64,000 nt of DNA, taken from Prevotellaceae bacterium (GTDB lineage Bacteria > Bacteroidota > Bacteroidia > Bacteroidales > UBA932). Shown here one piece after another: positions 27,940 through 36,778 of the stretch. The stretch lies in the NCBI GenBank assembly GCA_031266015.1, contig JAISBU010000013.1:1-64000 (forward strand), in the 5' to 3' direction. The stretch's first letter is position 1, and the number at the start of each line of letters is the position of its first letter. A model generated the notes under the pieces. It was not told where the DNA came from. It saw only the letters and a list, made by a program, of their open reading frames with translations, and did not search any database. The position numbers and the translations under genes are program-made.

Positions 27940-28716
27940 ATGTTGAACGTTATTTTTACCATTTTTTTTGTAGCTTACTTTTTAATCTCAGCACCCATAC
28001 TGGTGGCAATATCCGCCCTACTTTTCGTGCTGTGCTACCCATTCGACCCGCAACGCAAGGTGCAGCATCACTTCTCAACCTTCATATCCATGCAGTACTT
28101 TGTGCTGTCGCCTTTTGCAAAAGTTATAGTAAAAGGTACGGAGAATGTGAAAAATAATACGCCTTACGTAATATGCTCCAACCACCAGTCTATGCTGGAT
28201 ATTGTGCTGCTGTACAATGTAAAAACCTACTTCAGGTGGGTCTCTAAAAAGGAAATATACCGTACTCCCCTTGTGGGACAGCTGCTACTGCTGCATGGTG
28301 ATGTTACCATTAAGCGTGGCAACACAAAGAGTACAAAAAAAATGATTCAAGATTGCTCCGGTTATCTTCAAAAAGGTATTTCGATAATGATGTTTCCCGA
28401 GGGAACTCGCTCGAAAAACGGACAGGTTGGAAGATTTAAAGAGGGAGCGTTTATACTTGCTAAATTAAACAAGGTTTCCATTTTGCCGGTAGCCATTGAC
28501 GGCACCCGCCAATTTTCCAATGGTAACGGTGGATGGCTCAACGCCCGTCAGCTGTTTCAAATCACCATCATGCCTGCCATCCCGGCAGAAGAGGTGGCCT
28601 CAACCGATGTGAGGGTTATGCAAGAAAAGGTGCATGACATAATCTTGGAAAAGCATAAGAAAACGACTCCAAGCGCATATCGGCAACACAGCAATACCGA
28701 TCGGAATAAAAATTAA
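27940..28716 (+). CDS. plsC: 1-acyl-sn-glycerol-3-phosphate acyltransferase
   Basis: Inner-membrane acyltransferase of 258 aa that acylates lysophosphatidic acid to phosphatidic acid. N-terminal hydrophobic segment residues ~1-30; acyltransferase motif I NHQSMLD near residue 87 (the H-x4-D catalytic pair); motif III MFPEGTRSKNG near residue 150; and GSILPVAIDGTR near residue 180 region. Length and order are typical of PlsC. The run-on with wall genes suggests one transcript from mltD through plsC. Membrane lipid synthesis is the ordinary role. A related O-acyl or ornithine-lipid acyltransferase cannot be excluded. Confidence 0.88.
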   Translation: MLNVIFTIFFVAYFLISAPILVAISALLFVLCYPFDPQRKVQHHFSTFISMQYFVLSPFAKVIVKGTENVKNNTPYVICSNHQSMLDIVLLYNVKTYFRWVSKKEIYRTPLVGQLLLLHGDVTIKRGNTKSTKKMIQDCSGYLQKGISIMMFPEGTRSKNGQVGRFKEGAFILAKLNKVSILPVAIDGTRQFSNGNGGWLNARQLFQITIMPAIPAEEVASTDVRVMQEKVHDIILEKHKKTTPSAYRQHSNTDRNKN

Positions 28717-28758
28717 GGTTACAGCTGAAATTTATTGAGAATTAACAATAAAGGGAAT

Positions 28759-29550
28759 ATGGCTAAAAATCAATACTATCCGACACCGGAAAAACCAAAG
28801 TTGGAAACGGAAAATGAGTTAAAAACTCGCTGGAGATGGATTTTCAATTTTGACTGGAAGCTCGGGCTATTTCTAATCCTGATTATTTGTATCCCAAGAT
28901 TCTTTTTGGTTTTGCAAGCCAATGCTCTGGGCAGCTACGGTTATATTGGCTTGATAATGGTTATTTCGGCGCTTTTGCCCTTTATTTTCTTGACAAAGAC
29001 AGGGCAAAAAAGCATCGGGATAACAAAGCCTAAAAAATATAGCGCTCTACTTCTCGCACTTTTATCCGGATTAGGTTTCAGCATTTTACTGCACTATTTG
29101 GGACAATTTCTTTACGGAAGTACTTTTGAAAACTGGTACGCTTATATTGGGCAGTCGTACAACATTCCGGCAGCAATCAGCGCACACGACAAGGCCGTTT
29201 TATTCTCAATCACTGCCTTAACGGGAATGCTGTTTAGCCCAATTGGTGAAGAGCTATTTTTCAGGGGAATTGTTTACTCTAGTTTTGCAAAATCCGTTGG
29301 CGGCAGAGGGGCCTCAACTATCGAAAGTGTTGCGTTTGCCGCTACACATATTGCGCACTTTGGGTTGATATTTACCGGCGGAAAATGGACTTTTCTGCTA
29401 ATGCCTACGCTAATTTGGGTAATCGGGATGTTTCTCGCGAGTATTATGTTTTTGTACTTCAAAAATCGTTCCGGCTCAATTCTAGGTGCGGTGATTTGTC
29501 ACGCCGCCTTCAACTTCGGAATGATTTTCTGCATATTTTACATGATTTAA
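28759..29550 (+). CDS. CPBP-family intramembrane metalloprotease-like protein
   Basis: Membrane protein of 263 aa in the CPBP (CAAX protease/bacteriocin-processing) family, with about seven helices. The family residues EELFFRG near residue 167 (EExxxR), AATHIAHFG (H) and CHAAFNFG (H-x3-N) near residue 250 are all present, so it could be an active glutamic-type intramembrane protease. The ATG at 28759 is preferred to the TTG at 28735 because AAAGGG lies just upstream. It follows plsC by 42 nt. Substrates of bacterial members are mostly unknown. Confidence 0.8.
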   Translation: MAKNQYYPTPEKPKLETENELKTRWRWIFNFDWKLGLFLILIICIPRFFLVLQANALGSYGYIGLIMVISALLPFIFLTKTGQKSIGITKPKKYSALLLALLSGLGFSILLHYLGQFLYGSTFENWYAYIGQSYNIPAAISAHDKAVLFSITALTGMLFSPIGEELFFRGIVYSSFAKSVGGRGASTIESVAFAATHIAHFGLIFTGGKWTFLLMPTLIWVIGMFLASIMFLYFKNRSGSILGAVICHAAFNFGMIFCIFYMI

Positions 29551-29620
29551 TCTCAGCTTTAGCTCTCCGAAAAATGCGATTTCCAGCTAAAAAAACAGCT
29601 GCTTAATTTCGCATGGCTAA

Positions 29621-29800
29621 CTATGCTTATGCGGCATTTCGTCTGCTGCATTCCTGGCAAACCGCCTTGTTACGCTTGTTCCGGATTGGCCGGCAATTAT
29701 ACTGATTGTTTTTATCTTGTACAGCGCAGTCGTTCTTTTCAGACAGCTATTTAAGTTGAAGAGAATTGTGGTAAGCCTGATGGGAAGGTCTGAGCTATGA
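29621..29800 (+). pseudogene. Possible remnant of a membrane-protein C-terminus
   Basis: From a stop at 29618-29620 the frame stays open for 59 codons to TGA 29798-29800. It reads ...GISSAAFLANRLVTLVPDWP, then AIILIVFILYSAVVLFRQLF, then KLKRIVVSLMGRSEL. One hydrophobic helix followed by basic residues looks like a true membrane-protein tail, but there is no start codon at its left end. It overlaps the stop of the convergent phoR by 6 nt. Family not recognised; it may be chance. Confidence 0.25.
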
Positions 29801-31537
29801 GCTGGATTCTGCTTTTACCTTCGGCAACTTAAACAGAAACTCAAGTCCTCCGCTCGGTGCATTCTTTGCTACAATAGCTCCCTTGTGGAATAGAACCGCA
29901 TTTTTTACAATCGATAATCCCAATCCCGAACCTCCGCTGCCACGGGTACGTCCCTCGTTTACTCTATAAAAACGCTCGAATAGGCGGTTCAAATGACGTT
30001 CGTCGGGAATGCCAACGCCATTGTCAGAAAATGAGAAGTAGCAAAAGTCCTTATCTTCGTTATATTCTGATATACAGATAGTTATACCGTTGCCTGCATG
30101 ACGAATGGCGTTGTCGGTAAGATTACGGAAAATAGAGTATATCAAGTTACGGTTGCCATTTACCACAGCATTGTCAGAAATGTTCCACTTCATTTCTACT
30201 TCTTTCTCCTGAAGCGGAACCTCCAAGTCGGCCTTCAAATCTTTGAGCAGCTGATTTATATCCACAGGCTCCAAATGAAACGATTGCGGCAATTCTTCAA
30301 TTTTTGTAATCAAGCCCATGTCCTGAATTAGCTCAGACAGCGACAGCGCCTGGTTGTACGCCTTACTCAAAAAATAGCGCTGCTTTTCGGGATCTAATCG
30401 CTGGCTCAACATAGTCTCCAGATAGCCTCGAATACCAGCTACCGGAGTACGCAGCTCATGGGCAATATTTCCGGTCATTTCCTGCTTCATGAGCCTCGTT
30501 TTCTCCTGCTTTGTGATATCATTTATCACCACCTCGAAACTTTTATCCTCGAAAATATTTACCCGTACTGTAAAATGTTTTCCTTGTCTGAAAATCTGAG
30601 CTTCAAAGTAATTTTCATAACCGCTGTGACCGGATAGAAAAGCGGCTATCTTATCAAAGGCATGATCGGAAAAAATTGCCAAAGGATCGCAGCCTGCTTC
30701 GTCAACAATGGTATTGAGGTACTGAATGAATAGCCCGTTGTAAAATTCTACCGTTCTGTTAGCCGAAAAGAAGCACAAGCCCTCTTCGGAGCTATGCACA
30801 TGTTGGAGCAGCCTCTCTCGCTCTGCTGCCACCTCTTTTTTACTTCGATTCAGCTGCTCATAGTTCTCTGCTATTTTTGCGCCTATTTCACCCAGCTCAT
30901 CTTGCGGAAAATCTACATCAAACGTAACCGGATCTCCGCTCTCAATAGCCCATGTAAAATCGCGCAGCTGCTTGATAGATTTACTGAAGCGACCTGCCAC
31001 AAAATTCATTAAAAGCAGCATGGCCGCGAAGAGCGCAATGGTATAGTAGAAGAAAATATTGTAGGATTCAACAACTTTTTTTGTCTGAATATCGTAAGGT
31101 AAAGCAACCCGGATATAGTAGCTACCATACCGTTTGGCATAGTAAAGGTACTCCACATGGTTGGTAGCTGAAGCCCGAATATTAGACCCCTCTCCCTTCT
31201 CACGAACCATAACAATTTCAGGTCGGGCAGCATGATTTTCCAGCGCTCCGACCTTTCCAACAATATTATCGTATATCACGTTGCCTAACGCATCCAGCAG
31301 TGTAAGACGAATGTTTTTAGGAAAAAGTACCGTCAGACTATCCAGGATTTGCGCAGTACTGCCCCGGTGCATCAACGCCATGTTAGCCACACCGGCATAG
31401 CTAGCCAGCCTGTCCTTCAAAGCCTCTGTTTTATGCTTTCGCCCCTCTGATTGCTCAATGATAATAACGCCTGTGGAGAAAGCAGCAAATATGACAAAGA
31501 AGCATAAAAATAACCTCTGCTTGTAGCTTAACTTCAT
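29795..31537 (-). CDS. phoR: Phosphate-regulon sensor histidine kinase
   Basis: Membrane histidine kinase of 580 aa. One N-terminal helix (~9-27), a sensory stretch, a second helix (~155-178), and a HAMP-like segment (RFSKSIKQLRDFTWAIESGD) come first. A PAS-like region (~250-340) follows, then HisKA with the phosphorylated His in NIAHELRTPVAGIRGYLETML near residue 367. The HATPase domain has FRNLTDNAIRHAG (N box), FSDNGVGIP (G1) and RGSGGSGLGLSIV (G2). Kinase and response regulator overlap by 4 nt (ATGA) and lie downstream of phoU and pst genes, so it is assigned as PhoR. Sensing is thought to pass through the PstSCAB-PhoU complex. Confidence 0.9.
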   Translation of the reverse strand: MKLSYKQRLFLCFFVIFAAFSTGVIIIEQSEGRKHKTEALKDRLASYAGVANMALMHRGSTAQILDSLTVLFPKNIRLTLLDALGNVIYDNIVGKVGALENHAARPEIVMVREKGEGSNIRASATNHVEYLYYAKRYGSYYIRVALPYDIQTKKVVESYNIFFYYTIALFAAMLLLMNFVAGRFSKSIKQLRDFTWAIESGDPVTFDVDFPQDELGEIGAKIAENYEQLNRSKKEVAAERERLLQHVHSSEEGLCFFSANRTVEFYNGLFIQYLNTIVDEAGCDPLAIFSDHAFDKIAAFLSGHSGYENYFEAQIFRQGKHFTVRVNIFEDKSFEVVINDITKQEKTRLMKQEMTGNIAHELRTPVAGIRGYLETMLSQRLDPEKQRYFLSKAYNQALSLSELIQDMGLITKIEELPQSFHLEPVDINQLLKDLKADLEVPLQEKEVEMKWNISDNAVVNGNRNLIYSIFRNLTDNAIRHAGNGITICISEYNEDKDFCYFSFSDNGVGIPDERHLNRLFERFYRVNEGRTRGSGGSGLGLSIVKNAVLFHKGAIVAKNAPSGGLEFLFKLPKVKAESSS

Positions 31538-32223
31538 AGGCTGGACGCGTTGAATAAATATCCGTAACCCGAACGGTTGGAGATAAGCCCAGGAAGGCTT
31601 CCCAACTTTTTGCGCAAACGCGCAATGTGTACATCTACCGTGCGCTCTGTGATATAGGGACTATCTTTCCAAGCTTGCCCGATAATATTTTCTCGAGAAA
31701 ATACGCGCTCCGGTTTCTCTGCCAAAAGCACCAGAATTTCAAACTCTGTTTTTGTCAGCGTAATTTTTTCGGCGTTAATGCTGACTTCCTTACTACTCTT
31801 GTCTATTGTCAAGTTTCCAAAAACAAGCTTGCCTGAGCCGGCATCGGCGCTATCAACTTTCTTATGTCGCTTGAGTACGGCTTTCACTCGTGCCAAAACT
31901 TCTTTTATGGAAAATGGTTTGGCAATATAATCATCGCCGCCCACCGAAAATCCGGTCAGCATATCATTCTCAGCATCTTTTGCCGTAAGAAAAACTATGG
32001 GAATCTGATTGCCATCTCGCCGCAAAGCCTCGGCCAGCTTATAGCCGGACATTCCGCCCATCATCACATCCAACAGCATAAGCGAGCAGCTAGGCGTCAA
32101 CTTTTCCAAGGCTTCCTCCGCCGAATAAGCACAGGTAACCTCATAACCCTCGTTGGCAAGATTGAACTCGAGAATTTCACAAATATCCCGCTCATCATCG
32201 ACTATGAGAATTTTTTGCGACAT
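31534..32223 (-). CDS. phoB: Phosphate-regulon response regulator, OmpR/PhoB type
   Basis: Response regulator of 229 aa. The receiver domain has the acidic pair in IVDDE, the phosphoacceptor Asp in LMLLDVMMGGMSG near residue 54, the Thr in FLTAKDAE and the Lys in DDYIAKPF. The C-terminal winged-helix (~130-229) ends with the recognition-helix region VDVHIARLRKKLG and a hairpin RSGYGYLF. The ATG at 32223 is preferred to TTG 32241 because the codons between contain AGGAAA in ribosome-binding position. It lies between phoU and phoR and overlaps phoR by 4 nt. It likely controls this operon and the alkaline phosphatase. Confidence 0.9.
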   Translation of the reverse strand: MSQKILIVDDERDICEILEFNLANEGYEVTCAYSAEEALEKLTPSCSLMLLDVMMGGMSGYKLAEALRRDGNQIPIVFLTAKDAENDMLTGFSVGGDDYIAKPFSIKEVLARVKAVLKRHKKVDSADAGSGKLVFGNLTIDKSSKEVSINAEKITLTKTEFEILVLLAEKPERVFSRENIIGQAWKDSPYITERTVDVHIARLRKKLGSLPGLISNRSGYGYLFNASSL

Positions 32224-32251
32224 GTTTTTCTGTTTCCTCAAAGATACAAGC

Positions 32252-32926
32252 TTATTCTTTATTCTGTTTCGCTCCGTGTTTCAAAACCTTAGCGTCAACA
32301 TAGAAAACAATTTCTTCTACAATATTGCCGCAATGGTCGCCAATCCGCTCCAGCTTACGAATGAGCAGCAGGGTTTTCAGCCCGCAATGGATAAATGACG
32401 GATTTTCAGATAAAAACCTGTCAATCAAAGCAATAGAATTACAGTACATGGCATCTATCTCCTTATCTTTTGCTAAAATTCTTCCAGCCAGCTTGGTATT
32501 TTCCGATTCCAGCGCTACAAAGCTGTCGGAAAGCATTCCAGTGAGCATGTCGAACATTCTATCCAGCTGCAAGTCTTCCAGCATTTGCGGAGGCATCCTG
32601 TTGCAGTCTTCCTCAATAACGTGGCGCGCAATTCCTTCGGAAAAATCACCTATGCGCTCCAGCGTGCTGCTTATTTTCATAAGCGACAGCACCAAGCGTA
32701 AATCTACCGCCACGGGGCTAAACAGCGCAATATAGTTTTCGCAATCGCTATCTATCTTTAGCTCAAAAGCATCCACACGTTTTTCGCGGCTGGCAATTTC
32801 CCTGGCCAGCTCAATATCGCCGCTAAAGTAGGATTGCTTCGCTTTTTCAAGCTGCGACAGCACCAGCTTCCACATTTGGCTCACCTCCTCTTTGAGGGAT
32901 TGTAGCTCTCTTTCTGTATGTTTCAT
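32252..32926 (-). CDS. phoU: Phosphate transport system regulator PhoU
   Basis: Protein of 224 aa with the two three-helix-bundle repeats of PhoU. Metal-binding motifs of type E/D-x3-D appear in both halves: STLERIGDFSEGIA near residue 82 and RKLERIGDHCGNIVEEIV near residue 195. PhoU links the Pst transporter to PhoR and signals phosphate sufficiency. The ATG at 32926 (MKHTEREL) is preferred to 32968, as the extra residues are not PhoU-like. The gap to pstB (about 88 nt) contains AT-rich repeat-like text. All neighbours are Pho genes on the same strand. Confidence 0.9.
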   Translation of the reverse strand: MKHTERELQSLKEEVSQMWKLVLSQLEKAKQSYFSGDIELAREIASREKRVDAFELKIDSDCENYIALFSPVAVDLRLVLSLMKISSTLERIGDFSEGIARHVIEEDCNRMPPQMLEDLQLDRMFDMLTGMLSDSFVALESENTKLAGRILAKDKEIDAMYCNSIALIDRFLSENPSFIHCGLKTLLLIRKLERIGDHCGNIVEEIVFYVDAKVLKHGAKQNKE

Positions 32927-33014
32927 TTCTTTTAATTGAAAATGAATAATTGAAATTCGACAATTCAAACTACGAGTAATTATGAGTTGTCAGCTATCAA
33001 TTGTGAATTATAAA

Positions 33015-33761
33015 TTATCCGAACTTTCCGGTAATATAGTTTTGTGTTTGTGCTTTATCGGGGTTCAAAAACATTTTTTTCGTATCGCAGTACTCCACCA
33101 ATTCTCCCAGCATAAAAAATCCGGTTTTGTCGCTCACGCGCGCGGCCTGCTGCATGTTGTGCGTTACAATCACAATGGTGTACTTCTGCTTTAGCGCATA
33201 CATCAGCTCCTCAATTTTTGAAGTAGAAATGGGGTCAAGCGCAGATGCGGGTTCATCCATAAGCAGGATTGACGGGGAAATGGCAAGCGCACGTGCGATA
33301 CACAGGCGCTGCTGCTGCCCACCCGAAAGCTCAAAGGCAGATTTTTTCAGCTTATCTTTTACCTCCTCCCATAGTGCAGCTCCCCGCAACGACTCTTCTA
33401 CGCGTCCGGCAATAAATGACTTATCGCCCATGCTATTCACACGCAAACCATAAGCTACATTCTCAAAAATTGACTTTGGAAATGGATTTGGTTTTTGGAA
33501 AACCATGCCCACCTTCTTACGGAGTTCGTCTACCTGTACCGATTTATCGTATATATTCTGTCCATCAATCAGGCACTCTCCGGCCAAGTGCGTATCATCA
33601 ATCAGGTCGTTCATGCGATTGAGAATTCTCAAAAACGTTGACTTACCGCATCCTGAAGGGCCAATGAAAGCAGTAACGGTATTGGCCTCCATTTGCATGC
33701 TAATGTTTTTGAGCGCATGAAAATTACCGTAGTAGAAATTTACATTCTTTGCCTCTATCAT
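33015..33761 (-). CDS. pstB: Phosphate ABC transporter ATP-binding protein
   Basis: ABC ATPase of 248 aa that drives high-affinity phosphate import. Walker [12 protein letters not shown] near residue 33; Q-loop [14 protein letters not shown], the PstB-specific NPFP context; signature [15 protein letters not shown] near residue 145; Walker [14 protein letters not shown]; and H-loop [10 protein letters not shown]. Length is normal. It follows pstA by 60 nt in the porin-pstS-pstC-pstA-pstB-phoU-phoB-phoR order. Confidence 0.96.
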   Translation of the reverse strand: MIEAKNVNFYYGNFHALKNISMQMEANTVTAFIGPSGCGKSTFLRILNRMNDLIDDTHLAGECLIDGQNIYDKSVQVDELRKKVGMVFQKPNPFPKSIFENVAYGLRVNSMGDKSFIAGRVEESLRGAALWEEVKDKLKKSAFELSGGQQQRLCIARALAISPSILLMDEPASALDPISTSKIEELMYALKQKYTIVIVTHNMQQAARVSDKTGFFMLGELVEYCDTKKMFLNPDKAQTQNYITGKFG

Positions 33762-33821
33762 AGTATTGTTGAGCTGTTGATTCGTTGAACTGTTTAATCG
33801 TTTTTAACCCCTGGCGACTTT

Positions 33822-34676
33822 TTAATTCGTTTTTACTTTCTTTCCAAAATATCGTCGCAACATACCTGCTAACGTATTCATAAACAATACAATAGCAATA
33901 AGTACCAGCGCTGTACCATAAGCAATGGGACGTGACGCTTCAATATCGGTTCCGCTGGTGGCAATAACGTACAGGTGGTACGGCAAGGCCATTACCTGAT
34001 CGAAAATGCTGTGCGGCAACTTTGGTAAAAAGTAAGCCGCCACGGTAAAAAGAATAGGCGCCGTTTCGCCGGATATACGACCCACGGAAAGAATAAGCCC
34101 CGTAATAATATTCGGAAATGCCATGGGTAACACTACTCTTCGTATGGTTTGCAGCTTAGTGGCTCCAAGCGCTAAGCTACCTGTACGAAATGAGCTGGGA
34201 ATAGCCTTAAGCGCCTCTTCCGTAGTACGGATAATTAGCGGCAAAACAAGTAAACCCAGGGTAAGCGAGCCCGCGATAATAGAATCTCCGAAGCCAAGAG
34301 TATTCACGAAAAGCGCCATACCGAACAGACCGAAAACTACCGAAGGAATACTTCCCAAGTTGTTCGTCATTACTCTAATGAGCTTAACGACCCAACCATT
34401 CTTGGCATATTCCACCATGTAAATGCCGGACATTACACCGAGCGGGAAGGCAAAAATAACGCTACCAACAACTAAGCACAGCGTTCCCACAATGGCCGGA
34501 AGTATACCACCGGCAGTCATACCTTCTTTAGGCGCCGTTGTCAAAAATTCCCAGCTGATAATACCTATGCCGTTGTATACTATAAAGCCCAATATCCAAA
34601 ATAGAATACCCACTACCAACAGCCCTAACAGTCGGAAGGTGAGGAAAGCTACTTTTTGGCTAGTCTTTTTATTCAT
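33822..34676 (-). CDS. pstA: Phosphate ABC transporter permease PstA
   Basis: Inner-membrane permease of 284 aa with six helices. It contains the cytoplasmic EAA loop EALKAIPSSFRTGSLALGATKLQTIRRVVLP near residue 155, which docks with PstB, and the family segments NNLGSIPSVVFGLFG and GETAPILFT. The start codon is one base after the pstC stop codon, so the two are translationally coupled. No insertion or truncation was seen, unlike its partner PstC. Confidence 0.95.
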   Translation of the reverse strand: MNKKTSQKVAFLTFRLLGLLVVGILFWILGFIVYNGIGIISWEFLTTAPKEGMTAGGILPAIVGTLCLVVGSVIFAFPLGVMSGIYMVEYAKNGWVVKLIRVMTNNLGSIPSVVFGLFGMALFVNTLGFGDSIIAGSLTLGLLVLPLIIRTTEEALKAIPSSFRTGSLALGATKLQTIRRVVLPMAFPNIITGLILSVGRISGETAPILFTVAAYFLPKLPHSIFDQVMALPYHLYVIATSGTDIEASRPIAYGTALVLIAIVLFMNTLAGMLRRYFGKKVKTN

Positions 34677-34677
34677 A

Positions 34678-35886
34678 CTAAACTCCTTTACTGTACTGCC
34701 GTTTTGAAATCACCTCCGCCGATATGCTCACCATCATAGTAATGACAAACAGAATACAACCCAGCAAAAAAAGTGATTGGTAGTGCGCTCCTCCGGCGGG
34801 CGCTTCGCCCAGCTCGGCAGCAATGGTAGCCGGAATAGTTCTTACCGATTCAAATAATGAACGAGGCATAGCTGCCGCATTACCCGTAACCATAAGTACA
34901 GCCATTGTTTCTCCTATGGCACGACCAACGCCCAACACCACTGCCGCTGAAATACCCGAAGAGGCATAGGGAACAACAACTTTATAAATAGTTTGCCAGT
35001 GTGTAGCTCCCAGCGCAAGGCTAGCTTCGCGCATAGCGCGCGGCGTGTTGCGCATGGCATCTTCGGCTACGGTGATGATGGTAGGCAAAGCCATAATGGC
35101 AAGTATAAGGCTACCTGTAAACGCCGTTTCGCCAACCGGAAGATTAAGCGACCTTTGAACAAGCGGAACCAGCACCACTAAACCAAAGAAGCCATAAACC
35201 ACCGATGGGATTCCGGCAAGTAGCTCAATGGCAGGTTTCAAGAATTTTCCGGCATGCTCTGTAGCCAGCTCCGATAAATAAATGGCGACACCTAAACCCA
35301 GCGGTAACGCAATGAGTATAGCAAAAATACTTACCCAAAGCGTTCCCAACAGCAGGGGCAGCAACCCATATAATGGTGAAGGCGTAGCCGTAGGCAACCA
35401 CTCTTTTCCTCCAAAAAAATCGGCAAAGCTAATATTTTTTGTTGGTAAAACCTTTACGCTCGCCTCGTCTTTTGGCGTATACTTCTGTGGCAGAAAGGCA
35501 ATAATATTCGGATGCTTAGCGATTACTTCACTTAATCTTTGAGGTAGTAAAGCATAATCTTCTCCCAGCTCTTCATCCGAATACTGAGAGAAAATTTCAT
35601 CAAAACGAAATGGCATTATTTCCTCGTCAGCGCCGCCAACCTCCTGCCAATTACTTACCTCATAGTCAAATATATTCTTGATTTGCAGAGGGTTAAGCCT
35701 CACAATTTCGTTTGAGGAGTTGACACAGAGCGAATATCCTTTCTCCACATTCGGGCTATTGAAGAGCCCTAAGCCTTCCTTAAAAAGGAAGATAATAATA
35801 AGCAAAATGGCAAGGCTTGTCACTCCCCCGCTGAGGGTTAACAAGCCTTCAACCATACGCTCTGCAATTCTCTTTAGCCGTCTCAT
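34678..35886 (-). CDS. pstC: Phosphate ABC transporter permease PstC with PstS-like insertion
   Basis: Inner-membrane permease of 402 aa, about 90 residues longer than typical PstC. After helix 1 (~20-37) comes a periplasmic insertion (residues ~45-165) before the usual permease region (helices from ~172; EAA loop MREASLALGATHWQTIYKVVVP). Residues 62-95 of the insertion (VRLNPLQIKNIFDYEVSNWQ and so on) match residues 112-145 of the neighbouring PstS (INLTREQLEGIFTGKIKSWK) at 12 of 32 positions without gaps. The insertion thus looks like a degenerate PBP-like lobe. pstC and pstS overlap by 4 nt. The insertion may dock PstS or stabilise phosphate hand-over. Confidence 0.92.
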   Translation of the reverse strand: MRRLKRIAERMVEGLLTLSGGVTSLAILLIIIFLFKEGLGLFNSPNVEKGYSLCVNSSNEIVRLNPLQIKNIFDYEVSNWQEVGGADEEIMPFRFDEIFSQYSDEELGEDYALLPQRLSEVIAKHPNIIAFLPQKYTPKDEASVKVLPTKNISFADFFGGKEWLPTATPSPLYGLLPLLLGTLWVSIFAILIALPLGLGVAIYLSELATEHAGKFLKPAIELLAGIPSVVYGFFGLVVLVPLVQRSLNLPVGETAFTGSLILAIMALPTIITVAEDAMRNTPRAMREASLALGATHWQTIYKVVVPYASSGISAAVVLGVGRAIGETMAVLMVTGNAAAMPRSLFESVRTIPATIAAELGEAPAGGAHYQSLFLLGCILFVITMMVSISAEVISKRQYSKGV

Positions 35887-36698
35887 TTTAGAGTAATGAA
35901 TCCAACTTCTGAAACAATTTTCTGTCCGGCATCAGAAAGCACATAATCCATAAAAGGTTTTACCAGCTTTTCCGACTTTACCTCATAGTAGTAGTACAGC
36001 GGGCGCACAATCGGGTATACCTGACTCTTAGCGTTGGCCACCGAAGGTTCGGCAAATGTTTTTCCCCTGTCATACGATACATGAATTGCTTTAACGTCCT
36101 TGTTCAAATAGGCCAAACCCACATATCCAACGGCTCCCTTTGTTTGACTGATAGACTGAATAATAGCGCCTGTAGCCGGCATGCTCATTATACCATTCAT
36201 GTAGTTCTTATTTTTTAAAACGCTTTCCTTAAAAAACTCGTAAGTACCGGATGACGTTTCACGCGAGTAAGGCACAATCTTCAAATCATCTCCGCCAACC
36301 TCTTTCCAACTCTTAATTTTACCGGTAAAAATCCCTTCCAGCTGCTCGCGGGTAAGGTTGATTACCTTATTAGATGGATGAACAACCACCGCCAAAGCGT
36401 CGTAGGCAGCAACTATTTCTTTTACTGATTTACCTGCTTCTTGCAGCTTCTGCTTCTCATCAAACTTGATTTTACGAGAGGCTTGCGCAATATCTGTTGT
36501 GCCCTCAAGCAAGGCTGAAATACCAACTCCACTGCCGCCACCGGTTACGGTTATCGTTGTTGACGGATTGGCCTTCATGTAGCTCTCCGACTCTTTTTGC
36601 GATAGAGGCAACATGGTGTCTGAGCCCTTAACTTTTTGAGCTTGAGCGCCAAGCAGCGTACAAGCTGCTATGGATACGGATAAAATAATCTTTTTCAT
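35883..36698 (-). CDS. pstS: Periplasmic phosphate-binding protein PstS
   Basis: Phosphate-binding protein of 271 aa, with signal peptide MKKIILSVSIAACTLLGAQA. PBP-like family landmarks are KGSDTMLPL near residue 24, the phosphate-loop VTGGGSGVGI near residue 51, DIAQASRKI near residue 69, and SRETSSGTYEFF near residue 145. The protein is short for PstS, close to the compact Bacteroidota form, and shows no lipobox. It delivers phosphate to PstCA. It overlaps pstC by 4 nt and has its own -7 promoter box 22-29 nt upstream. Confidence 0.94.
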   Translation of the reverse strand: MKKIILSVSIAACTLLGAQAQKVKGSDTMLPLSQKESESYMKANPSTTITVTGGGSGVGISALLEGTTDIAQASRKIKFDEKQKLQEAGKSVKEIVAAYDALAVVVHPSNKVINLTREQLEGIFTGKIKSWKEVGGDDLKIVPYSRETSSGTYEFFKESVLKNKNYMNGIMSMPATGAIIQSISQTKGAVGYVGLAYLNKDVKAIHVSYDRGKTFAEPSVANAKSQVYPIVRPLYYYYEVKSEKLVKPFMDYVLSDAGQKIVSEVGFITLK

Positions 36699-36719
36699 AA
36701 TTCTTACTTTTACCTGTTA

Positions 36720-36727
36720 CAAAAATA
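36720..36727 (-). promoter_or_regulatory. -7 promoter element of pstS with repeated GTTACAAAA text
   Basis: TATTTTTG on the minus strand matches TAnnTTTG, 22-29 nt before the pstS start. The 80-nt gap holds GTTACAAAA twice (about 36717 and 36760), and TTACAAAA recurs upstream of the porin gene. These are candidate PhoB sites by position; no Bacteroidota Pho-box consensus was applied. Confidence 0.45.
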
Positions 36728-36778
36728 AATTGTTGTTATTACAGAATGGGAATAAAATTGTTACAAAATGGTTAAGAC

